Below are positions 1 through 6,941 of a DNA stretch of 14,188 nucleotides, piece after piece. Position 1 is the stretch's first letter; each line of letters opens with the position of its first letter. The stretch is taken from the NCBI GenBank assembly GCA_014523685.1, contig JAATVT010000028.1, positions 1 through 14,188 of the forward strand, in the 5' to 3' direction. Position numbers and translations under genes: made by a program. This DNA is from Nitrososphaerales archaeon TH5893 (lineage in GTDB: Archaea > Thermoproteota > Nitrososphaeria > Nitrososphaerales > Nitrososphaeraceae). The notes below the pieces were generated by a model. It was given only the letters and a program-made list of their open reading frames with translations. It made no database searches and was not told the DNA's origin.

Positions 1-388
1 ATATCCAATAAACGCCTGTTGAGTAATACCTTAGAGTAGTTGTTTGTAACGAAAGATTTAGTAAAGGCGAACTCAAAAGTCAAAGATCCGAGGGACCTCC
101 AACTTCAATGGATTAAGACCAAGCCCTGATCATAATCCCTAAAAGCGTAACAGTTAGCTTGCGATCATAGCTTTAAGGTTATTTAGGCTATGGTCTACTA
201 GTATGCAGTTTATAGTCGATTGTATATGGGGGACGTTAATAATTTAAGTGTATATCCATTTACTTAGGTTTGCGAAGTAATATAACAGGTTTAAACACTA
301 ATAACATTAATCCATCCCAGTGGATATATATCTCCAAAAAGATCCTTAAACCTATTTAAGATTAACAAGAGTATTCAGATACCGCGTC
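1..388. other. Intergenic region at window start, no gene seen
   Basis: All frames are interrupted by stops within short distances and none gives a recognisable protein. A minus-strand frame stays open from about base 104 to the window edge, but it has no convincing start and an unremarkable composition. The only feature I can support is the TATA-like box just before the phosphatase gene. Confidence 0.5.
351..360 (+). promoter_or_regulatory. TATA-like box of the phosphatase gene
   Basis: The A/T-rich box (CCTATTTAAG) is centred about 33 bases before the TTG at 389. With the usual archaeal spacing of about 26 bases to the transcription start, this gives an almost leaderless mRNA beginning a few bases before that TTG. 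It supports the TTG over the ATG at 473. Promoter role is inferred. Confidence 0.4.
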
Positions 389-1336
389 TTGAGTGTAGCA
401 GATTTGAATCATGCCTCTGAGGGTGTGCAGTATTCTGACTTAGTACAGTCATTGGAGAGTGCCATAGAGATTATGCATACGGAAAGAAAAACAGGACTTA
501 TGGGGGGAAAGATCAAGGAATCATTTGTTGAGCTTAGTATACCCAAGAAATTAGCAATAGTTGGAGACTTACATGGCGACCTGACTTCCCTTCGGAGTAT
601 ACTTAATGGCATAGGATTTGAGGCCTTTCTGGGAGATCCCAATAATAAGCTGGTCTTCCTAGGTGACTACGTTGACAGAGGCGTCAATTCAGTTGGAGTA
701 ATTTTTGTTGTTACCCGTCTCAAAATGAAGTTCCCCGACTCGGTTATATTGATGCGTGGGAACCATGAGGCACCTATTGAATTTCCTTTCCCATCCCACG
801 ACTTGCCGGGCGAAGTCGTTAGACGATATGGTTACGAAAAGGGAAAACTAGTCTATAATGGTAAGATTCTGCCTCTCTTTCGCCTATTAACCCTAGCTAC
901 AATGATCGATGAATCCCTTTTTTTGGTGCATGGTGGAGTACCTACTGGAGACGTTGACAATAACTTTAGAGAAGCCATTAGTACTGCAGACCAAACCTAT
1001 TTGTCTAATAGTATTATGGAAGAAATTTTATGGAATGATCCGCGAGAGGAAATAGGAAACGAAGATGCTTGGGAATATTCAAGGAGGGGAATAGGCAAAC
1101 ATTTTGGAGTTGAAATATCTAGGAAATGGTTAAGGCTTTCAGGAACGAAGGTTATTGTAAGAGGGCACGAACCTTGTCAAGGATATAGAATTGATCACGG
1201 TGGTTCCATAATGACATTATTCTCCTGTAAAGAACCATACCCAAAATTTCAGGCTTCTTATCTGTTAGTAGCAAATCAAGATCTCAATTCTTTAAATGAT
1301 GCTATAATGCTTTCCCAAGGAGTAGTCAGAATTTAG
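389..1336 (+). CDS. PP1/PP2A-type serine/threonine protein phosphatase
   Basis: This is a 315-residue metallophosphoesterase of the PPP family, which removes phosphate from Ser/Thr residues using a two-metal centre. All signature blocks are visible in order: GDLHGD (metal ligands D60, H62), GDYVDRG (D93), RGNHE (N125, H126), LVHGG (H181) and RGHEP (H260). The family core is complete, preceded by about 50 extra N-terminal residues, and no signal peptide or membrane segment is visible, so it should be cytosolic. The start is a TTG at 389, favoured by a TATA-like box about 33 bases upstream and the absence of a Shine-Dalgarno sequence. The ATG at 473 would also retain every motif. The gene converges with the TFB gene, leaving one base between stop codons. 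No kinase lies next to it, so its substrate is unknown. Confidence 0.9.
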   Translation: MSVADLNHASEGVQYSDLVQSLESAIEIMHTERKTGLMGGKIKESFVELSIPKKLAIVGDLHGDLTSLRSILNGIGFEAFLGDPNNKLVFLGDYVDRGVNSVGVIFVVTRLKMKFPDSVILMRGNHEAPIEFPFPSHDLPGEVVRRYGYEKGKLVYNGKILPLFRLLTLATMIDESLFLVHGGVPTGDVDNNFREAISTADQTYLSNSIMEEILWNDPREEIGNEDAWEYSRRGIGKHFGVEISRKWLRLSGTKVIVRGHEPCQGYRIDHGGSIMTLFSCKEPYPKFQASYLLVANQDLNSLNDAIMLSQGVVRI

Positions 1337-1337
1337 A

Positions 1338-2282
1338 CTACGTCATGATGGTTGACTTGATCTCTTTGCAACGCTTTCTTAAGGAAACAGTCGAGATGTC
1401 AGCAACCTGGCAAATTTCCACCTGCCTAAGAAATTCGTTGCACGATTGTGAGGCCAAGTATATTACTGCGCCTGCTAATGCTCTCGGATTTTTTCCTATT
1501 GAAATTCTATTTAGTTGTACTTCGGAATATATCCTCAGCCCTTCTCTCTTTGTCTTCTCGCTCAAATTCAGTCTGTTTGATATGAGTGTCACATAGTCCA
1601 GGCCATGCAAAACAGGCATTTGTAATGAGAGTTCTCTAAGTATCAACTTATAATGTGACATGATGTCCTTACTAGAAAGATTGCAAACAGTTGCAATATC
1701 AGCTATAGTCTTCGGGGTGGCTGTTTCTCTGCAGGCTGCGTACAAAGCTGCTCCTACAAGGCCAAGGGTAGATCTACCTTTTGCAAGCTTTTTTATCGCA
1801 GCTTTTCTGTAGATATAGGCCGCGCTTTCCACAACAGCTTGGCTCAAGTACAACTTGTCACCGAAATTATTTAAAAATTTTAAAGCTTTCTCTAGATTTC
1901 TAGAGATAGAATCATTTAATTGGGATCTATTATTCCATGTGCGGAGTCTTTGAATCTTCACTTTTTGCGCTGGTTCCAATGCCTTTCCCCTTGCATCGGT
2001 ATCTCCTACCCCTATTAATGTGGATAGGCCTTTGTGATGTATGGCCAAAGATTCAGGCATCCCTGTTCTTGATCTGTCTTGGAACTCGGACTGCGTGGAG
2101 TATGCACTACTATGCTCATTGGCATAATATTTATCGCTCGCAACACATCCACACGCACTACACACCAACTCATTAGAGACCATATCAAAAATGATTAATT
2201 CGCTCTTGCACTCCGTGCATCGCAGGTTATCTTTAGGATTTGCGTTAATTCCCTGCTCACCAACTTTTTTATTCAACGACAT
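1338..2282 (-). CDS. tfb: Transcription initiation factor IIB (TFB) paralogue
   Basis: This 314-residue protein has the full archaeal TFB layout and should bridge TBP-bound promoter DNA to RNA polymerase. An N-terminal zinc ribbon (C22, C25, C41, C44) is followed by the B-reader/linker region ending in RSRTGMPESLAIHHKGLST (about 70-88). Two cyclin-like repeats cover about 115-205 and 210-305, the first containing GRSTLGLVGAALYAACR and the second NPRALAGAVIYLAS. The stretch after the ribbon (EHSSAYSTQSEFQDRS) lacks the EWRAF-like motif that most archaeal TFBs carry there, suggesting a divergent, specialised paralogue. Thaumarchaea usually encode several TFBs; that is family knowledge, not visible here. 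The ATG at 2282 follows an A/T-rich tract (2314-2324) 32-42 bases upstream. It converges with the phosphatase gene. Confidence 0.93.
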   Translation of the reverse strand: MSLNKKVGEQGINANPKDNLRCTECKSELIIFDMVSNELVCSACGCVASDKYYANEHSSAYSTQSEFQDRSRTGMPESLAIHHKGLSTLIGVGDTDARGKALEPAQKVKIQRLRTWNNRSQLNDSISRNLEKALKFLNNFGDKLYLSQAVVESAAYIYRKAAIKKLAKGRSTLGLVGAALYAACRETATPKTIADIATVCNLSSKDIMSHYKLILRELSLQMPVLHGLDYVTLISNRLNLSEKTKREGLRIYSEVQLNRISIGKNPRALAGAVIYLASQSCNEFLRQVEICQVADISTVSLRKRCKEIKSTIMT

Positions 2283-2664
2283 CGCAGTTGAGCCATTAGC
2301 AAAGCAGTACCTGCATTTTTTAACATAGTTTTTCTAGAAATCAGAATGTCTAAGCAAAGTGGCGCTTCAGGTTAGTGATCCAAAGTACTGCGTTAAGATT
2401 TAAACGAAAATAATAACAGATTGTTCTATATCCTTAGACAATAGAAATTCATTTAACGTGCTGAATTCCTAATTGGTCATCATGGCCAGTCATGATAAAT
2501 TAGGTTCGTCACCATCTAAAGTGCAATAATTGTACGGGTGAGTCAGGGCCTGCAATTCAAGGAAAAGCAGAAACCAAGAATATCAAGGGCCAACACTAGA
2601 AAGTTATATTGATTTTTGGCCTGTTTTATTCCATTAGTAGAGGATGCAAATCTTCTCCAGCAAG
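2283..2664. other. Intergenic region between TFB and the RHH-like gene
   Basis: No gene is recognisable. The left end holds the TFB promoter area (minus strand). An 8-bp inverted pair, TGTCTAAG at 2347-2354 and CTTAGACA at 2433-2440, is separated by 78 bases and may be chance. An imperfect hairpin at 2468-2504 is listed separately. An in-frame TTG at 2616 could extend the next gene upstream, but has no well-placed promoter. Confidence 0.45.
2468..2504. repeat. Two-part inverted repeat (imperfect hairpin)
   Basis: Outer arms CCTAATT (2468-2474) and AATTAGG (2498-2504) are perfect complements. Inside them ATCATG (2479-2484) pairs with CATGAT (2491-2496) around a six-base loop. The internal loop is asymmetric, four bases on the left and one on the right. 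There is no T-tract after it, so it does not look like an intrinsic terminator. It may be an RNA structure or a protein-binding site upstream of either flanking gene; the role is unknown. Confidence 0.5.
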
Positions 2665-2673
2665 TCTTATATC
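2664..2673 (+). promoter_or_regulatory. TATA-like box that decides the start of the RHH-like gene
   Basis: The box CTTATATCAT lies 24-33 bases before the ATG at 2697, the spacing expected for a leaderless archaeal transcript. No comparable box is placed correctly for the upstream in-frame TTG at 2616, so I start the gene at 2697. Confidence 0.45.
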
Positions 2674-2696
2674 ATCGGGATACTCTTATTGATAAG

Positions 2697-3125
2697 ATGC
2701 CTAGGGCTGGCTTCAAGTCTATTACGGTAAGCGACTATGTTTACAATAGATTTTTTGGTACATATGAAAGGACCAGAAGGGATTTGGAGCTTAAGGGAAT
2801 TACGAGTTTTTCTGGATATCTTACCAGCATGATGGACGAAATAATGACCAAATACGAAACGTTTTCTAGACATGCTCCATTTATGGAAAAAATTGATGTC
2901 GACCAAAATAGAATTACGGTTAAAGACAATAAGAGAAAGAGGATCGCAGAAGTTTTTCTTAAAGATGACAAGTTGCGCTGTTCACTAGACGAAAGTATCG
3001 ATTGTGCTCATATAGGCTTTGTATATTCTTTACCCGAATTTTATAACATTATCGCGGCTAAAGGAATAAGAATCTCTCGTCCGTCATTTAAGCAAAGCAA
3101 AATTAAGGGCAATGCCTTCATCTGA
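2697..3125 (+). CDS. Ribbon-helix-helix-like hypothetical protein with a Cys/His cluster
   Basis: The protein has 142 residues from ATG 2697, or 169 if the TTG at 2616 is used. The first 50 residues (KSITVSDYVYNRFFGTY, then a long charged helix and SFSGYLTSMMDEIM) have the pattern of a ribbon-helix-helix fold: a short beta strand, two helices and an S-G-Y-L turn as in DNA-binding RHH proteins. The middle part (about 62-94) is charged and probably beta-rich. A cluster C95, C103, H105 in LRCSLDESIDCAHIGF could bind metal. From memory, similar small proteins recur in thaumarchaeal genomes without assigned function. A dimeric transcriptional regulator is plausible but unproven. There is no operon partner; the nearest gene downstream is a decayed frame and then a tRNA. 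Confidence 0.75.
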   Translation: MPRAGFKSITVSDYVYNRFFGTYERTRRDLELKGITSFSGYLTSMMDEIMTKYETFSRHAPFMEKIDVDQNRITVKDNKRKRIAEVFLKDDKLRCSLDESIDCAHIGFVYSLPEFYNIIAAKGIRISRPSFKQSKIKGNAFI

Positions 3126-3157
3126 GGACCGGCATTAGATTTTTAATATTAAGGGAT

Positions 3158-3348
3158 ATGGATAATGTATCTGCAGAGAAAATCATGAAAATTGCGTTAT
3201 GTTGGATTATAGAGAACGAAAATAAAGCGACTTATTCCAACTCGGGTTAAGTCCTGAGGATAAATAGTTTCTTCATGAAAAAAGCTACGAAATGGAATTC
3301 ATATAGCTATTTTCGAAGAAGTTGAAGACAAGACTACTTTATAGATAA
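3158..3348 (+). pseudogene. Probable relic of a small hypothetical gene
   Basis: From ATG 3158 a frame reads 30 codons (MDNVSAEKIMKIALCWIIEN and on) and stops at TAA 3248-3250. In another frame, starting at 3247, the protein-like text resumes as LSPEDK, stop, FLHEKSYEMEFI, stop, LFSKKLKTRLLYR, and ends at TAA 3346-3348. The two internal TAG codons at 3265 and 3304 sit where GAG or CAG would give an uninterrupted charged helical protein. This is the look of a roughly 60-codon gene with one frameshift and two nonsense changes. I do not recognise the family, and chance cannot be excluded at this length. A short complete 30-aa ORF is the alternative. Confidence 0.35.
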
Positions 3349-3580
3349 TCTGATGGCGTTCGTAATAGTTTCCTGTAATATGATTGCTAGTACATTACTA
3401 TAAGATCAATCTACCAATATTGAGGATAAATGGAAGTAGAAGGTAGACCCATTGTTAGAGACTCACTTTATGGTAATCGCTAAAGATGCTAATCCGATCT
3501 GATCATTATTAGTACTTGAATAATTGCTTATTACTTGTGGATAGATTAAATAGCGTTGATCTTTAACAATAATAATTTTA
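3349..3580. other. Intergenic region before the tRNA gene
   Basis: No open frame of note. An A/T-rich box (ATTAAATAG, 3545-3553) lies about 30 bases before the tRNA and is the best candidate for its promoter. Confidence 0.4.
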
Positions 3581-3654
3581 GGGCCGATAGCTCAGCTTGG
3601 TGGAGCGTTCGACTGATAATCGAAAGGTCGAGGGTTCAACTCCCTTTCGGCCCA
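3581..3654 (+). tRNA. tRNA-Ile, anticodon GAU
   Basis: A complete 74-base cloverleaf, without an intron. The acceptor stem GGGCCGA pairs with TCGGCCC, followed by discriminator A at 3654. The D-stem is GCTC/GAGC with a GG in the loop. The anticodon stem is TTCGA (3608-3612) with TCGAA (3620-3624) around the loop CTGATAA; the anticodon GAT is at 3615-3617. The T-arm is GAGGG, loop TTCAACT, CCCTT. The 3' CCA is not encoded (the next bases are CG), so it must be added by the CCA-adding enzyme. It decodes AUC and AUU. Confidence 0.98.
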
Positions 3655-3805
3655 CGTAAATCTTTACATCTAATTTCGGCCTACTCTAATCAGTGAAGAT
3701 AGTTGGAGATAATTTTCGAAAAAGATGAAACGAAAGGGATTCAAAAATTTGGAAAGGAGAATGGTACAATAAATGATGCTTTCTACTAATTATCCATGGA
3801 TATTC

Positions 3806-4225
3806 CTAGATTCTTGCGGTCGCTGTTTTGCCAAAGAATGATTTGACTTGTGGTTTGTAGAGATACCAGACTATCACTATATTGATATATTGATAATTAA
3901 GTGGATTACAGACAGGAAATTACCACCTACTATTGAAATAATGCCAAAGGCTATACCAATGTAAGACAGAATTAGCGTAATTGACCAAGCCCATTCCTTA
4001 CCTTTCATCAAACCATAACTTACGACAAAATATCCTATTCCTATGGCAATGAGAACTGAGCCAATTCCAAATAACAAAACACTGATTTCAGGGGCAATTG
4101 CAGCAATAACCAGGGGAGCAAGCCCACCTATAATGAAAAATAGCCCACCTATTATAGCCAGTATTGCAACAATTGTAACACCGAGTGGCCGATATTTGGT
4201 TGAATTATTTTCAGTATTATATCAT
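3806..4225 (-). pseudogene. Small multi-pass membrane protein, frameshifted at both ends
   Basis: A hydrophobic frame without an in-frame start runs from 4221 to the TAG at 3877-3879. It reads YRPLGVTIVAILAIIGG, FFIIGGLAPLVIAAIAPEIS, LLFGIGSVLIAIGIGYFVVS, then MKGKEWAWSITLILSYIGIA: about four membrane helices joined by short charged turns. Two lesions break it. Near the 3' end the 8-mer ATATTGAT (plus strand) occurs twice in tandem (3879-3886, 3887-3894). Deleting one copy restores the natural tail IVIVWYLYKPQVKSFFGK and moves the stop to 3806-3808. At the 5' end the only sensible ATG (4223-4225) is one base out of frame. With both indels removed the gene has exactly 137 codons including the stop. 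A TATA-like box (4245-4251) still stands about 23 bases before that ATG. The family is a small thaumarchaeal/bacterial membrane protein type of unknown function. Sequencing error is an alternative to true decay. Confidence 0.75.
3879..3894. repeat. 8-bp tandem duplication inside the membrane-protein pseudogene
   Basis: ATATTGAT is repeated directly, without spacing, at 3879-3886 and 3887-3894. The extra copy shifts the minus-strand reading frame and creates the premature TAG. Replication slippage is the usual cause of such short tandem duplications; that cause is inferred. Confidence 0.85.
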
Positions 4226-4244
4226 GGTTCAATTAATACCCATG

Positions 4245-4251
4245 AATAAAA
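4245..4251 (-). promoter_or_regulatory. TATA-like box of the membrane-protein pseudogene
   Basis: On the minus strand TTTTATT is centred about 23 bases before the ATG at 4225, fitting a leaderless transcript. Its position supports 4225 as the ancestral start codon even though that ATG is now out of frame. Confidence 0.4.
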
Positions 4252-4266
4252 CCATGTTGACTAAAT

Positions 4267-4291
4267 TAATTTTATGGTACCATTAAAATTA
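4267..4291. repeat. 25-bp near-perfect palindrome
   Basis: Arms TAATTTTA (4267-4274) and TAAAATTA (4284-4291) are exact complements. The nine bases between them (TGGTACCAT) contain the self-complementary TGGTACCA, so almost the whole element is two-fold symmetric. It lies about 42-66 bases upstream of the ancestral ATG of the membrane-protein pseudogene, just beyond its TATA box, and more than 400 bases before the kinase gene. That position fits an operator for a dimeric regulator; no binding protein is identified. Confidence 0.6.
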
Positions 4292-4705
4292 CATTGATGC
4301 TATCTCATGACCATTATAAACATTCCCGGAGTACACATGTTGAACTTCGATATGTTGAACTTGTTTCTTTGTTATTTTCTCCTCTTACCAACAACTATTC
4401 CCAGTGTGTGTGCCGAGCGATGGGGATTTTCTATTATAGATTGGTAACCACGTGAACGAAAGATAAACTGCTTAACATGGATACAAATTCTTACGGTATC
4501 CAAATCGAATTGTAACCAAGACCTATGGAGTAAGAAACAAAAGGAAGTCCTCGAGAAGAATATTTAGCAATGTCAAAGTATGAGGTGAGAATGTTAGAGT
4601 AATTTCGATATCCCGACTAATTCATTGTAGGATGTTATTTGGGTAAATATTTCTCACAAAAACTAGATTAAGCACTTTGCCTTGTAATATGCATACAAGT
4701 CGAAG
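4292..4705. other. Intergenic region before the sensor kinase
   Basis: No gene is recognisable. It holds an 11-bp direct repeat (4337-4362) and a short inverted pair GGATAC/GTATCC around 4480-4502. A/T-rich tracts at 4643-4653 and 4666-4672 are weak promoter candidates for the kinase; neither is convincing. Confidence 0.45.
4337..4362. repeat. 11-bp direct repeat, two copies
   Basis: ATGTTGAACTT occurs at 4337-4347 and again at 4352-4362, a period of 15 bases with CGAT between the copies. It could be a tandem regulator site or simple duplication. No coding frame explains it. Confidence 0.6.
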
Positions 4706-6589
4706 ATGAAAAGGCTCTTTTTAGGAAAGGTAAAGCAAATTGGTATCGTTTCTATTATTTCCATTGTAGTCCTTTCCTACGGACTGTTCTTTTATGTGCA
4801 AGGTATTACTGAGAACAATGTCAAAAACAGCCTTTTTGAACAGCAGAAGGATCGACAACTCGAATCTGTTATAGGTATTTCACAAAATATAGAATCTGAT
4901 ATCGACCTCATGATATTAATGTTGGATGGTTTAGCCAACTCAGCTTATTTTCAGGATGCGGAACTTTACAGTGAGCAGGCAAAAAAGCTTATGGAAGAAA
5001 AATATCAGCAATTTGATACAATAGTCGACAGACTATTTGTATTGGATAAGAATGATGTTGTCACATTAAGCATAACGCAGAGTGGTTCTGAGACATTTGT
5101 GGGCAATGATTTGTCCCTACGAGAATGGGTCAGCGAAACAAGAAATACGCTTAGACCAGTTTTCTCTAATGGGTTTGAAAGGCAGGGAATCTACACAATT
5201 TTTATCACTTATCCAATAATAAACAGAGATTCTAAGGAGTATATTGGAATGGTTGTAACGTCGATTCCCACGGTAAAATTTTTTTCACACTACGGAAACG
5301 TAAGGGATAGTAATAGTCCATTTTTGGTGGCATACGATAAGAACGGTATCATATTGGCAGATGGAGCTAATGATGAATTAGTTGGTGAGAGCTTCTTCGA
5401 TGTAACGACACAAGAGGCTATCAAGAGTGACCCTACACTAAATAGTTTAACCAAGAGCTTGTTGTCAGGTAATGCTGGCTATGGAGTATATGATTACGGA
5501 GCGGGCGAGCGATTAGTGACTCAGTCAGCCATTTTTATCGATGGTGTTCCCTCGTTTTCAATTCAACTCGTAAAACCCAGCAGCCAAATTTATTCGCAAA
5601 TAAATCAGGTTCTTTTCACTGAAAGGATGAAGATGCTCTCTCTGTTAGGGGGTACTACTGCTGCAGTTGTTGTACTAATTGTGTTTCTTATCAAATGGAG
5701 CAGCAGTCTAGACATCGAAGTAAGGAGAAGAACGAGCGAGCTGAACGATTCAAATGAACGCCTCGCTCTTGCTATTGATCGACTAAAGATCCAAGAAAAG
5801 ATGCAGAAAGAATTCATAAATGTCGCCGCCCATGAGCTGAGAACCCCTATCCAACCTATCCTAGGATTATCCGAGATACTCCGTTCGAGATTAACGAAAG
5901 GGAAAGAACGGCAAGGACACGATCTGTTGGACATTATAATAAGGAATGCTAAAAGATTACAAAGATTAGCCGAAGATATATTAGATGTCACAAGAATCGA
6001 AAGCCAGTCTTTGAAACTGAAAAAGGAGCAGTTTGATCTAAATCAAATTGTTTCTCAGACTGTAGAGGATCATAGGAATCAGATTTCAAGTTCCTATCAG
6101 AATTCCGCAAATAATGACACGCACATAAGTCTAGTTTTTGTACCAGCCAAAGATGAGATATTGATTGAAGCAGACAAAGGTAGAATCTCGCAGGTGATCT
6201 CGAACTTACTATCTAATGCGATCAAATTTACAAAACTAGAGAAAACAGAGGATACCAAAATTTCAACGAGGGAGAACAATGCGAAAACGATATCGATCAC
6301 GGTAAGTAGGGACGACCGGCAGAAAGAGGCGGTTGTTAGCATACGAGACTCTGGAATAGGAATCGATTCAGAAATAATTCCAAGACTGTTCTCTAAGTTT
6401 GCTTCGAAGTCATTTGAAGGGACAGGATTAGGACTTTTCATTTCGAAGAGTATTATCGAAGCCCACGGCGGCAGAATATGGGCCGAGAACAATGAGAGTA
6501 ACGGCTATTGCGATGGAGCTACGTTTAGGTTCACTCTAGGATTATCTCAAGCAAAGCATCAAGACATACAGACAGTAATTGATAATTAA
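4706..6589 (+). CDS. Membrane-bound sensor histidine kinase, orphan
   Basis: This 627-residue kinase senses a signal outside the membrane and autophosphorylates on a histidine. An N-terminal membrane helix (about 11-33) is followed by an extracytoplasmic region of about 270 residues with the pattern of a double-Cache sensor (YTIFITYPIINR, YIGMVVTSIP, FLVAYDKNGIILAD). A second helix spans about 311-332, then a coiled-coil linker and the HisKA domain with H-box AAHELRTP (phospho-acceptor H376). The HATPase domain is complete: N-box NLLSNAIKF (N500), G1 DSGIGID (D548), F-box-like RLFSKFASKS and G2 GTGLGL (572). No receiver domain is fused and no response regulator gene is adjacent, so its partner is encoded elsewhere. 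The ATG at 4706 gives a sensible signal-anchor start (MKRLFLGKVK). Ligand unknown. Confidence 0.93.
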   Translation: MKRLFLGKVKQIGIVSIISIVVLSYGLFFYVQGITENNVKNSLFEQQKDRQLESVIGISQNIESDIDLMILMLDGLANSAYFQDAELYSEQAKKLMEEKYQQFDTIVDRLFVLDKNDVVTLSITQSGSETFVGNDLSLREWVSETRNTLRPVFSNGFERQGIYTIFITYPIINRDSKEYIGMVVTSIPTVKFFSHYGNVRDSNSPFLVAYDKNGIILADGANDELVGESFFDVTTQEAIKSDPTLNSLTKSLLSGNAGYGVYDYGAGERLVTQSAIFIDGVPSFSIQLVKPSSQIYSQINQVLFTERMKMLSLLGGTTAAVVVLIVFLIKWSSSLDIEVRRRTSELNDSNERLALAIDRLKIQEKMQKEFINVAAHELRTPIQPILGLSEILRSRLTKGKERQGHDLLDIIIRNAKRLQRLAEDILDVTRIESQSLKLKKEQFDLNQIVSQTVEDHRNQISSSYQNSANNDTHISLVFVPAKDEILIEADKGRISQVISNLLSNAIKFTKLEKTEDTKISTRENNAKTISITVSRDDRQKEAVVSIRDSGIGIDSEIIPRLFSKFASKSFEGTGLGLFISKSIIEAHGGRIWAENNESNGYCDGATFRFTLGLSQAKHQDIQTVIDN

Positions 6590-6941
6590 GTATCATAGAC
6601 ATTTTCCTAAGATCTCTAATACTAGTAACGGTTAGAATTCTACATAAGATATCTGACATCTGAGGGGAAGTAGTCCGTTCTGATTCCTGAGCTTCTAATC
6701 CACATTCAATGGATAGCAGACCCATTCCCGGTATTGGTCTGTAATGGGCCGAGACTAACTCACTATAGTAACCAAACTTAAATTTTACTCAATATCATTT
6801 TAACTGCCTACAAGTTTCTGTTTAGATGTCTTGAATAGTCACATCACATTATCTAGGCAATATTCACTCGGCTTACCTCATAAGTATTCTCGACACATTT
6901 ATTTTGACTGAGCGACGAGTTAATTTATTACACTTCTTGGT
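6590..6941. other. Intergenic region between convergent kinase and radical SAM genes
   Basis: No open frame with protein-like composition, no RNA gene and no clear terminator hairpin found. Short A/T-rich stretches are scattered through it. It separates two genes that both end here. Confidence 0.45.

Noticed and set aside
3655..3805. Short plus-strand coding-like text after the tRNA (FEKDETKGIQKFGKENG)
   Set aside because: It spans fewer than 30 codons, has no start codon in frame and no family resemblance. An integration remnant next to the tRNA was considered, but no repeat of the tRNA 3' end or integrase was found.
4043..4249. 68-codon plus-strand frame
   Set aside because: It is the antisense shadow of the membrane-protein pseudogene, whose minus-strand frame has clear helices and a family-like sequence.
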